From: Arenibacter latericius DSM 15913
GTDB taxonomy: Bacteria > Bacteroidota > Bacteroidia > Flavobacteriales > Flavobacteriaceae
Assembly (NCBI RefSeq): GCF_000424985.1
Contig: NZ_KE384286.1
Span: 17,473-81,472, forward strand
Direction of reading: 5' to 3'
DNA: 64,000 nt
Position numbers and translations under genes: made by a program. Shown piece by piece: positions 53,823 through 63,756 of the stretch; the stretch's first letter is position 1, and each line of letters begins with the position of its first letter. The notes beneath the pieces were generated by a model, which did not search any database, had not been told where the DNA came from, and worked only from the letters and a program-made list of their open reading frames with translations.

Positions 53823-56279
53823 ATGCCTTATTTTGTTAATGTTATTTTACCTATTCCGCTAGAAAAGGAATTCACCTATAGTATCTCAGAGGAGGAAGCA
53901 CGGCTATTAAAACCCGGAATGAGGGTAGCTGTTCCGTTTGGTAAATCTAAGATATATACCGCTCTTGTTGTTCATGTACACCAAACGGCACCTACCGTTT
54001 ATGAGGCTAAGGAAATAGATCAAATTTTAGATGAAGATCCATTAGTTACTCCCACACAGATGCAATTTTGGGATTGGTTAGCACACTACTATATGTGTAC
54101 AGTAGGGGAGGTTTTCCGTGCTGCGGTTCCTAGTGCTCTGTTGCTAGAAAGCGAAACTTTGATTCTTAGGAATGAAAAGGCGATAATAGATGAGTCTGAC
54201 TTAAAGGATGATGAGTTTTTGGTTTTTGAGGCTTTGCAATACCAATCAATCCTTAGAGTTAGGGAAATTAGTGAAATTCTTGAGAAGAAGAATGTGATCC
54301 CTATTTTAGACAGGCTGCTAGAGAAGAGTATCATTTTTATTAAAGAGGAAGTCTATGAGCAATATAAGCCAAAACTGGTGAGGTATGTGCAATTAGGCAA
54401 AGATTATAACACTGAGGAGAGTTTAGAAGCATTGTTAGATACTTTATCTAGAGCACCAAAACAGCGGGATGTAGTGCTTTCGTTATTTCAATTACAAGCG
54501 GTAACTAAAAAACCGATAAAGGTTAATGATTTAACAAAATCTGCCAATAGTTCTACGGCAATTGTTAAAACGCTTATTGATAAAGGCATTCTTGAAGAGC
54601 ATTTTATCCGAACAGATCGGGTAGTTTTTGAGGGTGGAGATGAGTATGAAGCATTAAAATCCCTTAATGAATATCAGCAAAATGCATTGGAAGATATAAA
54701 TAAATCCTTTGCATTGGGGAAAGTAACCCTACTACATGGGGTTACCTCTTCGGGGAAAACCGAAGTATATGTGAAATTGATTGAGGAGGTTATTAAAGAA
54801 GGGAAGCAAGCTCTCTACCTCTTGCCAGAAATTGCATTAACCACACAATTAATTTCGAGACTACAAGCTTATTTTGGAGAAAAGGTAGCGGTCTATCATT
54901 CCAAATATAATGTTCAAGAACGGGTAGAGGTATGGAATAATGTATTAAATAAGGAAACAAAGGCCAAAGTTGTAATAGGGGCACGGTCTGCTATTTTTCT
55001 TCCTTTTCAGGATTTAGGGCTCATTATTGTGGATGAGGAACACGAGAGTTCCTTTAAACAATATGATCCGGCACCTAGGTACCATGCAAGAGATGCGGCT
55101 ATTGTTTTGGGGAGTCTTCATGGATGTAATGTGCTCTTAGGTTCGGCAACTCCCAGTATAGAGAGCTTCTATAATGTAAAGACAGCAAAATATGGCTATG
55201 CTCAGATAAAAAGGCGCTACGGTAATGTGCTAATGCCCGAGATGGAGTTGGTGAATATTCGTGAGCAAACCCGTAAAAAACGAATGAAGGGGCATTTTTC
55301 GGAGCGGCTAATAGAAGAAATTACCAATACCCTTGAGAATGGGGAGCAGGTAATTCTTTTTCAAAATCGAAGGGGCTACGCACCTATATTAGAATGTACT
55401 ACCTGTGGCCATACACCGCAATGTCCTAATTGCGATGTGAGTTTAACCTATCATCAATTGCGTAAACAACTACGTTGTCATTATTGTAGTCATTATATAG
55501 CAATTCAAACCAATTGCCAGGCTTGTGGAAGTAGCACTTTAGATACAAAGGGTTTTGGTACGGAGCAGGTAGAAAAAGAGCTGCAATCACTTTTCCCTAA
55601 ATCAAAGGTAGGACGTATGGATTTAGACACCACAAGAGGGAAGTATGGCTATGAAAAGATAATTTCGGCTTTTGAGCAACAAGAAATTGATATTCTGGTT
55701 GGAACGCAGATGTTGACAAAGGGGCTCGATTTTAGGAATGTGAGTTTGGTAGGGATTATGAATGCAGATACCTTATTGAATTTTCCAGACTACAGGGCCC
55801 ACGAAAGAAGTTTTCAGTTGTTAACCCAAGTGGCTGGTAGAGCAGGGCGTACGCAGAAACGAGGAAAGGTAATTATTCAGAGTTATGATCCAGATCATAG
55901 AATATTGCAGCAGGTAACTACTCATGATTACGAAGAAATGGTTAATGAGCAACTCTATGAACGAGAACAGTTTAAGTATCCTCCAGGTAATAGGATTATT
56001 AAAATCACCTTTAAGCATAAGGACTATAATAAATTGAATGAAGCTGCGGATTGGTTTTCAAAGTCCTTAAGGCTTGGTTTTGGAAAAATGGTGTTGGGAC
56101 CAGAATACCCTCCTGTAGCTAGGATAAGGAATCAATACCTTAAAAATGTTCTATTGAAGATAGGAAAAAATCAATCCCTAGTGCAAACAAAAAATAGTAT
56201 TAGGAGGATAGAGAAGTCCTTTAACGCTATTTCTTATTATAGGGGGGTCCGCGTAATCTATAATGTAGATCACATATAG
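53823..56279 (+). CDS. priA: primosomal protein N' (replication restart helicase PriA)
   Basis: 818 residues. N-terminal DNA-binding domain, helicase Walker A GVTSSGKTE, Walker B DEEHESSFKQ, the zinc-binding cysteines CTTCGHTPQCPNC, CHYC and CQACG, and motif QVAGRAGR. Reloads the replisome at stalled forks. Its TAG stop abuts the dispersed repeat at 56280, and the repeat consensus itself often begins TAGTTTAC, so the repeat may have supplied the stop. Confidence 0.96.
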   Translation: MPYFVNVILPIPLEKEFTYSISEEEARLLKPGMRVAVPFGKSKIYTALVVHVHQTAPTVYEAKEIDQILDEDPLVTPTQMQFWDWLAHYYMCTVGEVFRAAVPSALLLESETLILRNEKAIIDESDLKDDEFLVFEALQYQSILRVREISEILEKKNVIPILDRLLEKSIIFIKEEVYEQYKPKLVRYVQLGKDYNTEESLEALLDTLSRAPKQRDVVLSLFQLQAVTKKPIKVNDLTKSANSSTAIVKTLIDKGILEEHFIRTDRVVFEGGDEYEALKSLNEYQQNALEDINKSFALGKVTLLHGVTSSGKTEVYVKLIEEVIKEGKQALYLLPEIALTTQLISRLQAYFGEKVAVYHSKYNVQERVEVWNNVLNKETKAKVVIGARSAIFLPFQDLGLIIVDEEHESSFKQYDPAPRYHARDAAIVLGSLHGCNVLLGSATPSIESFYNVKTAKYGYAQIKRRYGNVLMPEMELVNIREQTRKKRMKGHFSERLIEEITNTLENGEQVILFQNRRGYAPILECTTCGHTPQCPNCDVSLTYHQLRKQLRCHYCSHYIAIQTNCQACGSSTLDTKGFGTEQVEKELQSLFPKSKVGRMDLDTTRGKYGYEKIISAFEQQEIDILVGTQMLTKGLDFRNVSLVGIMNADTLLNFPDYRAHERSFQLLTQVAGRAGRTQKRGKVIIQSYDPDHRILQQVTTHDYEEMVNEQLYEREQFKYPPGNRIIKITFKHKDYNKLNEAADWFSKSLRLGFGKMVLGPEYPPVARIRNQYLKNVLLKIGKNQSLVQTKNSIRRIEKSFNAISYYRGVRVIYNVDHI

Positions 56280-56402
56280 TTTACTCGATATTCGAGATTT
56301 GAATGCTCCGAGGCTGGCTTGCACCAATCTTTTAAGCGGGCCTTGAAAGCAATACGTTTCGTTTCTTTTAATGTCTTTTGGGCTTGCCCAGAGATAGTTA
56401 AC
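56280..56402. repeat. modular intergenic repeat, copy C
   Basis: TTTACTCGATATTCGAG head, variable core with ATCTTTTAAGCGGGCC, then the tail AATACGTTTCGTTTCTTTTA and GGGCTTGCCC shared with the 3683 copy, ending AGTTAAC. One 23-bp-like unit remains in the core. Confidence 0.85.
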
Positions 56403-56459
56403 TAAATAAGGGATCTTTTTAAGTCAGATCCCTAATATATTTAGGCTGATTCTAGCTAT

Positions 56460-57152
56460 TTAAAAGTTATTTAGCGCCTCAGCCAATTCTGTTTTCTTAT
56501 TTCTGCTTAGAGGTATTTGTTTTCCATCAACTTCTACGTTTTTACTATTAAACTTCTCTATTCTTTCTAAATTCACAATATAAGATTTATGAATTCTTAG
56601 AAACTTGTCTTCCGGAAGTTGTTTTTCAAAAGATTTCATAGTAGATAGAATAACAATGTTGGCCTCGTCTGTAACTAATTTAATATAGTCTCCTAACGCT
56701 TCTATCCATTTTATATCGTTAAGGATAACTTTGCGTTTTTTTAGGTTGCTCTTTACAAAAATGTGTTCTTCGTCTTCTACGACTTTATTAATTTGCTCGT
56801 ATTTGGTTAAAGCTCTTTTAACTGCAGCATCAAAGCGAGCTAAAGTAATTGGCTTGTGTAAATAATCTGTTACATCGTACTCAAAAGCTTTAAGTGCATA
56901 ATCTGGCTTTCCGGTTATTAAGATTACCTGAGGCCTGTTGTCTAGAGATTCTAATAAGTCAAATCCAGTAATAATAGGCATTTCGACATCAAGGAAAATT
57001 AAATCGATATCATTGTTTTTTATGCCGTTCTTTGCTTCTATAGCATTGCTGTATTCAGCTACCAAAGCTAAGCTAGGATGGTTGTTAATTAACTTTACAA
57101 CAGCCATTCGCTGCATAGACGAATCGTCTACAATTATACTTCTTAGTTTCAT
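56460..57152 (-). CDS. LytTR-family response regulator, no adjacent kinase
   Basis: 230 residues: receiver with DD at 9-10, phosphosite D55 in LIFLDVEMPI and KPI at the end, then LytTR domain with RIHKSYIVNLERIEKF. Unlike the other two LytTR regulators in the window it has no kinase gene beside it, so its partner is elsewhere. Divergent from the rpsF operon. Confidence 0.9.
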   Translation of the reverse strand: MKLRSIIVDDSSMQRMAVVKLINNHPSLALVAEYSNAIEAKNGIKNNDIDLIFLDVEMPIITGFDLLESLDNRPQVILITGKPDYALKAFEYDVTDYLHKPITLARFDAAVKRALTKYEQINKVVEDEEHIFVKSNLKKRKVILNDIKWIEALGDYIKLVTDEANIVILSTMKSFEKQLPEDKFLRIHKSYIVNLERIEKFNSKNVEVDGKQIPLSRNKKTELAEALNNF

Positions 57153-57345
57153 AGATGGTTGATTTGTAGGGTTGAAACATCGACAAAATACATAATAATA
57201 TAGTTAAACTGCAAGTAAAATTGTGAAAACTGCTATAATTGCTGTATAAATGACGGTGTTATAAGGTTTTAGGTGGTTAGGTTTAGGTTTAAATTCGGGT
57301 TCAATACGATTGCTGTTTAGCTATAACGAAGATTTATAGATTTTC

Positions 57346-57376
57346 TTGTAATTGGAACAAAAAATAACTATTTTTG
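57346..57376 (+). promoter_or_regulatory. promoter of rpsF-rpsR-rplI
   Basis: TTG (57346-57348), 20 bases, TATTTTTG (57369-57376): the clearest TTG/TAnnTTTG pair in the window, 23 bases before the rpsF ATG. Confidence 0.65.
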
Positions 57377-57399
57377 CGCACTTAAAAAAATTTAATAAT

Positions 57400-57738
57400 A
57401 TGAACAATTACGAAACTGTTTTCATTTTAAATCCCGTTCTGTCTGATACACAGGTAGAGGAAACAGTTAAGAAATTTGAGGATTTCTTAATTAACAAAGG
57501 TGCCAAAATGGTAGCCAAAGAAAATTGGGGGCTAAAAAAATTAGCTTATCCAATCCAAAAGAAGAAGAGTGGTTTTTACCATTTGTTCGAATTCACTGCT
57601 GAAGGTGATATTTTATTGCCATTTGAGCTAGAGTTTAGAAGAGATGAGCGTGTTATGCGTTTCTTAACTGTAAAACTAGACAAGCATGCTGTTTCATGGG
57701 CAGAGAGAAGAAGAACAAAGTTAAAATCTAAAGCGTAA
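57400..57738 (+). CDS. rpsF: 30S ribosomal protein bS6
   Basis: 112 residues from ATG 57400; a longer frame starting at 57352 runs through the promoter and is not used. [14 protein letters not shown] start, [20 protein letters not shown] and [12 protein letters not shown] are bS6 motifs. First gene of the usual rpsF-rpsR-rplI operon. Confidence 0.96.
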   Translation: MNNYETVFILNPVLSDTQVEETVKKFEDFLINKGAKMVAKENWGLKKLAYPIQKKKSGFYHLFEFTAEGDILLPFELEFRRDERVMRFLTVKLDKHAVSWAERRRTKLKSKA

Positions 57739-57743
57739 GGATT

Positions 57744-58040
57744 ATGGCATCAATAGAACAACAAGCAAAAGGTAAAAAAGATGGGGAAATTAGATATCTA
57801 ACCCCACTTAATATAGAGACTAGTACTCAAAAGAAATATTGTAGATTTAAAAAGTCTGGGATTAAGTATGTAGATTATAAAGATCCAGATTTCTTAATGA
57901 AGTTGGTAAACGAGCAAGGTAAATTGCTTCCAAGAAGACTTACTGGTACTTCCTTGAAATATCAGCGTAAAGTGGCTGTAGCGGTTAAAAGAGCTCGTCA
58001 TTTAGCTTTAATGCCGTATGTAGGCGATTTACTAAAATAA
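57744..58040 (+). CDS. rpsR: 30S ribosomal protein bS18
   Basis: 98 residues with [21 protein letters not shown] and [29 protein letters not shown] in parts ([20 protein letters not shown]). Binds bS6 on the 30S platform. Five bases after rpsF. Confidence 0.96.
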   Translation: MASIEQQAKGKKDGEIRYLTPLNIETSTQKKYCRFKKSGIKYVDYKDPDFLMKLVNEQGKLLPRRLTGTSLKYQRKVAVAVKRARHLALMPYVGDLLK

Positions 58041-58053
58041 AAATAATAGGACG

Positions 58054-58509
58054 ATGGAACTTATATTAAAGGAAGATATACAGAACTTAGGTTTTAAAGA
58101 TGACGTGGTAACGGTTAAGAACGGATTTGGTAGAAATTACCTTATCCCTCGTGGATTGGCTACCATGGCTACTCCTTCTGCTAAGAAAGTGTTGGCGGAA
58201 AATTTAAAACAAAGAGCTCATAAGGAAAAGAAAGTGGTTGATGAGGCCAATAAAGTAGCAGAAAGCTTAAAGCAGTTAGATATTAAAATCGCTGCAAAAG
58301 CTGGAGCTGGAGATAAATTATTTGGATCGATTTCTAATATTGACCTGGCAGCAGCTTTGGAAAAGGAAGGACATTCAATTGATAAGAAATATATATCTAT
58401 TGCAGGTGGTGTTATTAAAAGAACAGGACCTTACAATGCTCAGATTAGATTACACAGAGAGGTAATCGTAGACTTCCCATTTGAAGTTGTAGCTGAGGCT
58501 AAAGGATAA
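58054..58509 (+). CDS. rplI: 50S ribosomal protein bL9
   Basis: 151 residues. NLGFKDDVVTVKNGFGRNYL and PRGLATMATPSAKK start the N-domain; a long connecting helix and the C-domain with GDKLFGSISNIDLA follow. Last gene of the operon, followed by a terminator. Confidence 0.96.
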   Translation: MELILKEDIQNLGFKDDVVTVKNGFGRNYLIPRGLATMATPSAKKVLAENLKQRAHKEKKVVDEANKVAESLKQLDIKIAAKAGAGDKLFGSISNIDLAAALEKEGHSIDKKYISIAGGVIKRTGPYNAQIRLHREVIVDFPFEVVAEAKG

Positions 58510-58532
58510 TATATATCTTATACGGATAGATT

Positions 58533-58562
58533 AAAGGTCGCATTTATGCGGCCTTTTTTTAT
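58533..58562 (+). terminator. terminator of the rpsF operon
   Basis: AAAGGTCGCAT and ATGCGGCCTTT pair with one G-T, two-base loop, then seven T residues (about 58533-58560). Confidence 0.85.
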
Positions 58563-58724
58563 TGATTAATATCTGATAAAATGCTATAAAGACATATTGT
58601 ACTTCCTCTGCTAATTACTAATCTAGTTCATATTGCTTTTATTGAAATAGGAACATTCATACAGTTGTCTATCGCCAAGAAAAATAATACCTCGGAAGGT
58701 GATGGAGTAGTTTTCTCAGGGTTA

Positions 58725-59429
58725 TTATAAAAGAAACAGCTTAACTATATAAGGAGTAATAATAGCGGTTAACAACCCATTTACACACATTGCTAATCCG
58801 CCATAGGCTCCTGCTAGCTTTCCTTCATCTAGAGCTCTTGCTGTACCTATGCCGTGAGCGGCAGTCCCTAAGGCTGCACCAATTGCATTTTTATCTTTAA
58901 TTCCTAAAAGTCTTAAAATAGCAGGGCCAAAAGCATTTCCAAAAATGCCTACGGCTATAACTATTCCGGCTGCTATATAGGGGACTCCTCCAATGGTGGT
59001 TGCGATTTCTAAAGCTATGGGGGTAGTAACAGATTTTGGGGCTATAGATCTTATAATGGGTTCTGTAGCACCTAAAAATAGAGCGATTCCACAAACAGAA
59101 ATGATACTCATAGTTCCTCCAACTACAACGGCAGATACAAAAGGCAGGATGTTTTCTTTAATCTGTTCGTATTTTTCATAAAAAAGAACGCCTAGCGCTA
59201 CCACCGTTGGACCTAGTAAAAATCCTAAATATTGTCCTCCAACATTATACGCTTCAAAATCAATATCAAAAACAAGTAAAAAGCAGATTATGAATATAAC
59301 AGAGAGTAATACTGGATTAAAAAGAACAAATTTCCATTTACCACGTATTATTTTAGCCGTTTGAAAAACAATTAGGGTAAGAAAAATACCGAAGAGAGGC
59401 TGCTGATAAATCTCATTCATTTTTTCCAA
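58725..59429 (-). CDS. lrgB: LrgB/CidB family membrane protein
   Basis: 234 residues, about six membrane helices. LrgB motifs KSVTTPIALEIATTIGG, LGTAAHGIGTARALDEGK and GGLAMCVNG are clear. Works with LrgA as a holin-like or small-molecule export complex in other bacteria. Its start overlaps lrgA by 17 bases; an ATG three codons later is equally plausible. Confidence 0.9.
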   Translation of the reverse strand: MEKMNEIYQQPLFGIFLTLIVFQTAKIIRGKWKFVLFNPVLLSVIFIICFLLVFDIDFEAYNVGGQYLGFLLGPTVVALGVLFYEKYEQIKENILPFVSAVVVGGTMSIISVCGIALFLGATEPIIRSIAPKSVTTPIALEIATTIGGVPYIAAGIVIAVGIFGNAFGPAILRLLGIKDKNAIGAALGTAAHGIGTARALDEGKLAGAYGGLAMCVNGLLTAIITPYIVKLFLL

Positions 59430-59751
59430 ATTTTTGAAGAATTATACCTGTTATATATAATGTGAGAATTGTACTTAGAACGGTGCTGATAACAATTGCT
59501 ATCCAATGAACTTTAAGCACATCGTAAAAAGTCATTAGGCCTACCCCATAAGGCACAAAAAACAATACCATGTATTTTATAAACTGATCTGAGGCCGGTT
59601 TAACCTCCTCTAACTTAATGATCTTTAATTTTAAAGCAATAAATATGGCGACCATACCAATGATGTTGCCTGCAATTGGAAGATTAAACAGGTAGACTAT
59701 AACTTCCCCGAGTACTAGGAATAGAAATATATATAAAACTCCTTTAAACAT
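59413..59751 (-). CDS. lrgA: LrgA/CidA family membrane protein
   Basis: 112 residues, four membrane helices. LGEVIVYLFNLPIAGNIIGM and FFVPYGVGLMTFYDVL are the CidA/LrgA signatures. Its 3' end overlaps lrgB by 17 bases, so the two are translated as a unit. The family is linked to lysis control and, in some organisms, pyruvate or glycolate transport. Confidence 0.88.
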   Translation of the reverse strand: MFKGVLYIFLFLVLGEVIVYLFNLPIAGNIIGMVAIFIALKLKIIKLEEVKPASDQFIKYMVLFFVPYGVGLMTFYDVLKVHWIAIVISTVLSTILTLYITGIILQKFGKNE

Positions 59752-60001
59752 TTATTTACCTGGTTTGATTAATTCAAAATGAATTAAAGTGCATGGAAAA
59801 ACCTGAGCACTTGTAATGAATTAAAAACTATTTAACAAAATGTAATTTTACGTTAAGTATATGGAAATACAAAAAAACCAAGGATATGGTTTCCTTAAAA
59901 TCAATTTTAAGTGTAATTAATTAATGAGCATCATCAATTGTTAGTGGGGTATACTAAAATACACTCCTTCAAATTATAACTGTAGTAATACGTATATAAC
60001 C

Positions 60002-61402
60002 TTAAAAGTGGATCAAGAATATTTGTTTCGTTGTAATTCCTTCTTCATTGGGGAGGGTCTTATTATATGCCAAAATTTTACCATTATGAGACCATACCGG
60101 ATTTGAAATAGGGTTATTCGTGGGTTCGGTTAGCATTTGGCCTTCTTTTTGCCCGATAGTCAAATAAATTAGTGAATTATTCCAAGTATATATTAGACTT
60201 TTATTAGTTGGGTTCCAGCGTATACCTCCAGTAATATCGGTGGGATGAAAGGTTTGCTGTATAGGTGATCCTCCAGTGGGGGAAATGGTAAAAACCTGTT
60301 TAATATTTTTATTATCCCTAGCTATAAAAGCTAGCAAACTTCCATCAAAAGAAGAACGGACTATCTCTTCGCAACCAGGAAAATCACTTTCCGAAGTAAA
60401 GGTAAGTCTACGTTGTCTAGTCCCTTTGGGTGGGGAAGGCATTGTGGTAGCTGTGCCTTCCAAGGGCCCATCTCCAGGAATACTGATATCATTCGGAATT
60501 TCTACTACAAATACTTCATCGACATTTTCTCCTTTTTTGTTTTTAACGGTGCCAATAAAAGCCCTAGCTCGTTGTAGGGCTCCGTTCTTTTTTGGGTATC
60601 CAGAAGGTCCTATCCAACTATCGCCGGCAGCCCTACTGATCTGGTCGCTTCCAGGAGCAGGGTTAGGAACTACAGTTACTACCAATACGCTAAACCATTC
60701 TCCTGAGAAATTTTCTTCATTATTAGTTTTTGAAACGGATACAGGAGTGTCCTTTTTAGAAACACCGATAGTTCTTAAGTTATAGGGGAGGCCCGTTTCA
60801 TCTTCCATTTTCTTTAAAATAGCATCGTTATAGGTAAATCCGATCCAGTGTCCGTCTTTGCTATATTCGTGCCGATGGGTTCCTCCACGTAAGGCACCGG
60901 GTGTAAAGGGATAAGAAATATCCCTAGCATCCATAAATATTGGTTGGTTTGGAGTATTATCCCTTACGATTACCCCGGTTCTTCGCCATTGTTCATAGGG
61001 GTAATCTTTAGTAGCGTTATTAAGGCCATGGATAAAGACAACTTCGTTCTCTATATGGCTATAACTTACTGCACCTACTCCAGGTCCGTAGGCGGTATTT
61101 TGTTTTATTTGGTATAAGACTTGCTTTTCTCCTGTTTCTATATTTATTTTTTCAATCTTTCCATTAGCTCCAATGCCCCCTTTTTCTGTTCTAGTATCGT
61201 ATACCAACCATTGGTCGTCTGGAGAGAAATTGTCATTGTTGTCTAAATCATGATTATAGGATAGGTCATTCGTTAGTTGTTGTTCCTCCATATAGTGCTT
61301 TTTTTTGCAGCCGGTTACTATTATAATAAGGGGTAATAAAAGTAATACAGACCTTGTTGGGAATAGTATATTTATTCTAAATGAATTTGAAAAATATATC
61401 AT
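60002..61402 (-). CDS. DUF3748 beta-propeller lipoprotein
   Basis: 466 residues; lipobox VTGC (Cys32). WD40-like/TolB-type propeller repeats can be seen: NDNFSPDDQWLVYDTRTE, HEYSKDGHWIGFTYND, SSFDGSLLAFIARD and PVWSHNGKILAYNK. DUF3748 is the best match I recall. The propeller may bind sugars or act in a complex; function unknown. Co-directional with the next gene upstream, 107 bases apart. Confidence 0.75.
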   Translation of the reverse strand: MIYFSNSFRINILFPTRSVLLLLPLIIIVTGCKKKHYMEEQQLTNDLSYNHDLDNNDNFSPDDQWLVYDTRTEKGGIGANGKIEKINIETGEKQVLYQIKQNTAYGPGVGAVSYSHIENEVVFIHGLNNATKDYPYEQWRRTGVIVRDNTPNQPIFMDARDISYPFTPGALRGGTHRHEYSKDGHWIGFTYNDAILKKMEDETGLPYNLRTIGVSKKDTPVSVSKTNNEENFSGEWFSVLVVTVVPNPAPGSDQISRAAGDSWIGPSGYPKKNGALQRARAFIGTVKNKKGENVDEVFVVEIPNDISIPGDGPLEGTATTMPSPPKGTRQRRLTFTSESDFPGCEEIVRSSFDGSLLAFIARDNKNIKQVFTISPTGGSPIQQTFHPTDITGGIRWNPTNKSLIYTWNNSLIYLTIGQKEGQMLTEPTNNPISNPVWSHNGKILAYNKTLPNEEGITTKQIFLIHF

Positions 61403-61509
61403 TATTATGGACGATATTACTTCGAGTCTTAGTTGGTGTTTTTGTTTTAAACTTTAAAAAGTTCAGTTATTCTTATTTCTGTCCGAGGGAGTGACACAAA
61501 ACTCACCTC

Positions 61510-63756
61510 TTAATTCTCACTACTAACCGGCTCACTGATTACGCCCAAATATCGTCCCATCCAATAGGGTAGGAGCCATATATCTCCTGCAGAGTATTCT
61601 TCTTTCCCATCACTTCCTACCTTGTCTAAACGAAACATATTACCATTATGACGTTGAATTCGTCTTTCATCTGGAGGTAATACTTCGGTAAGGGTTTGTT
61701 CTCTAAAATTGGGTTCTATAAAGGTGATGTCTTTTCTATGGCTATTCATAATATCCCAAGTAACCATGTCCATGGGATGTTCTCTTAGGTACCAAGCAGC
61801 CTCTTCCAAATCAAATTCTTGGGTGCCTGTTAATGCAGTCATAATATTCCAAGCCCCTTCTTTTTCGGGTCTTTCAATTTCCCAATGATCTATGATTGCT
61901 TCTTTGTATTTAGTTTTAAGGCTATCGTTAAAAGCGTATCTATACAATCCCCAATAGCCTATAAAATACATCTCGTCATCGGAATGGTTCCAAGATTCGG
62001 ATAGCATTTTACTCCAATCGTCAGCATCTTCTGGAGCCATGGCTACATCTTTCATTGGCCACATAAGGTTGTCTAGATAGCCGTGATTTTCCATAAGATC
62101 AAAGGCTTTATTCTTGTATTTTTCCTTACCGGTAAAATGGTATGCCGTTTGTAACATCCCTATAATATTAGATGCGTTTATTTTTCGGTCACCCACCATC
62201 TTTGGTCTAGCATTCACGTATTCAGGGTTCCATCTTCCCCATGTGGTAGGTTTACCATCAAAATCTACCAAATACATATCGTTTTTTACAATATGGCTCA
62301 TTAGAGTATCTATGAGAACAATGGCGCGGTCTTTCAGCTCGTTATCCATTAGCTCTGCCATTACACCATAGGCGAAAATATGTCCGATAGCCTCATCACT
62401 ACTAGTTGTAGATTTCCAATCCCATTCTGGGTCGTCTGTATGCTGCCATCTTTCTGGGTCTCCTAAGCGTTCTATATACCCACTTCGTTCATAGGAACGA
62501 GAGGGGAATCCTGGCACCGGATTAATATCGAAAAGTCGCTCCATAGCATCCATAGCTTCTATACAGTTTTGCAGGGCCGTTTCTGATTTGGTTACAGAAT
62601 AACGAAATGCTTGTCCGGCTAAATACATGGTGGTCCACAGGCCATCATTATCGGAATCTGAGAGTCGCCCAGAATCAATGTTTCCATTATCCAGATCAAC
62701 CAAAGTAGAATTAAACCCCAAACGAATATGCCTATGCCTTACTTGCTTTTCATAATATTGTGCTTTGTCAAAAAGGGTCATTTCCTCAAAAACAATCTGT
62801 CCTAGGCCGGCATCGGTAAGGATAAGAATGGATCCATCGTTTGCTTTTGAGATATGATGAACCATATTTCCCGGTAACCATCTTTTTCCGTAATAGTAAT
62901 TAAACTTACCGTCGTCCTTTAACATAAAGGCACCTTTGGTAGATCCAAACCAAAGGTTACCATCAATATTTTCTAAATAGGTAATTTCGGTCCAAGGTAG
63001 TTTTTTATTAATTTCTCCTATTTTTTTCCCTGTGTTTAAATCCACTTCAAGATAACCATCTAATGTTCCAATGACCAGATTATTGTTTAAGATAGCTAAA
63101 GAGGTGAAATTTTCTCCCTCAATAATTTTTGTAAGCTGTTGTTTTTGAGGGTCGAATTCGGTTACCGTTTTTTCTCCTAGGATATAGAAGATATCAGTAT
63201 TACTATTGAATTTAATGTTAATCACTACATCATTCTCGAGTGCTCCATTCCAACCTTTGTCATTTTTGCTAACATATTGTAGATTTTTTCCATCACTGAT
63301 TAAAAAGCTAAAGTCCGCCCCAGATTCAAGTATATTAGCTTTGGGTAAGTTGTGTTTAAGATATAGTGTCCCTGCCCAAGCGTTACTAAGAACCGCTTTG
63401 TCATCTAAATAAATAAACTGATCTTGGTAAAGGGTCAATGCGGTAATATTTTTATCTGTAAGTGGTCTATAGGTTTTATCCTCCATAAGAATACCAGGAT
63501 ATAAGAATTGGCCATCATGAGTACGCATAATACCTTTAGAGGTGGCTATCTGAATCAGTAGATTTCTATCCATATGCGCCGAAAATAAATGAAGATCTTC
63601 ATCTTGGACTTCATATTTTACACTGTAGTCTTGGAGGTAGGGCACATCCTTATAAACTGGCTGAGTCGCAGTTGAAGCTATTTGGTTAGGAGTTTCTTTA
63701 CAGGCAAAGGATAGTAATATTAACAGCCATACTGCATTTAAAAGATAAGTTCTCAT
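61510..63756 (-). CDS. two-domain lipoprotein: beta-propeller-like N-terminus plus six-hairpin glycosidase-like C-terminus
   Basis: 748 residues; lipobox SFAC (Cys19). Residues about 40-330 contain repeated beta blades (DQFIYLDDKAVLSNAWAGTL, NGDLWFGSTKGAF-type as NIDGNLWFGSTKGAFML). Residues about 355-740 are helical with acidic and aromatic clusters (DNDGLWTTMYLAGQAFRYSV, TDDPEWDWKSTTSSDEAIGH, SESWNHSDDEMYFIGYW), as in (alpha/alpha)6 barrels of glycoside hydrolases and epimerases. I do not recognise a numbered family. Sugar-related activity is inference. Confidence 0.6.
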   Translation of the reverse strand: MRTYLLNAVWLLILLSFACKETPNQIASTATQPVYKDVPYLQDYSVKYEVQDEDLHLFSAHMDRNLLIQIATSKGIMRTHDGQFLYPGILMEDKTYRPLTDKNITALTLYQDQFIYLDDKAVLSNAWAGTLYLKHNLPKANILESGADFSFLISDGKNLQYVSKNDKGWNGALENDVVINIKFNSNTDIFYILGEKTVTEFDPQKQQLTKIIEGENFTSLAILNNNLVIGTLDGYLEVDLNTGKKIGEINKKLPWTEITYLENIDGNLWFGSTKGAFMLKDDGKFNYYYGKRWLPGNMVHHISKANDGSILILTDAGLGQIVFEEMTLFDKAQYYEKQVRHRHIRLGFNSTLVDLDNGNIDSGRLSDSDNDGLWTTMYLAGQAFRYSVTKSETALQNCIEAMDAMERLFDINPVPGFPSRSYERSGYIERLGDPERWQHTDDPEWDWKSTTSSDEAIGHIFAYGVMAELMDNELKDRAIVLIDTLMSHIVKNDMYLVDFDGKPTTWGRWNPEYVNARPKMVGDRKINASNIIGMLQTAYHFTGKEKYKNKAFDLMENHGYLDNLMWPMKDVAMAPEDADDWSKMLSESWNHSDDEMYFIGYWGLYRYAFNDSLKTKYKEAIIDHWEIERPEKEGAWNIMTALTGTQEFDLEEAAWYLREHPMDMVTWDIMNSHRKDITFIEPNFREQTLTEVLPPDERRIQRHNGNMFRLDKVGSDGKEEYSAGDIWLLPYWMGRYLGVISEPVSSEN

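Noticed and set aside
60276..60785. 169-codon plus-strand frame
   Set aside because: Antisense shadow of the DUF3748 gene.
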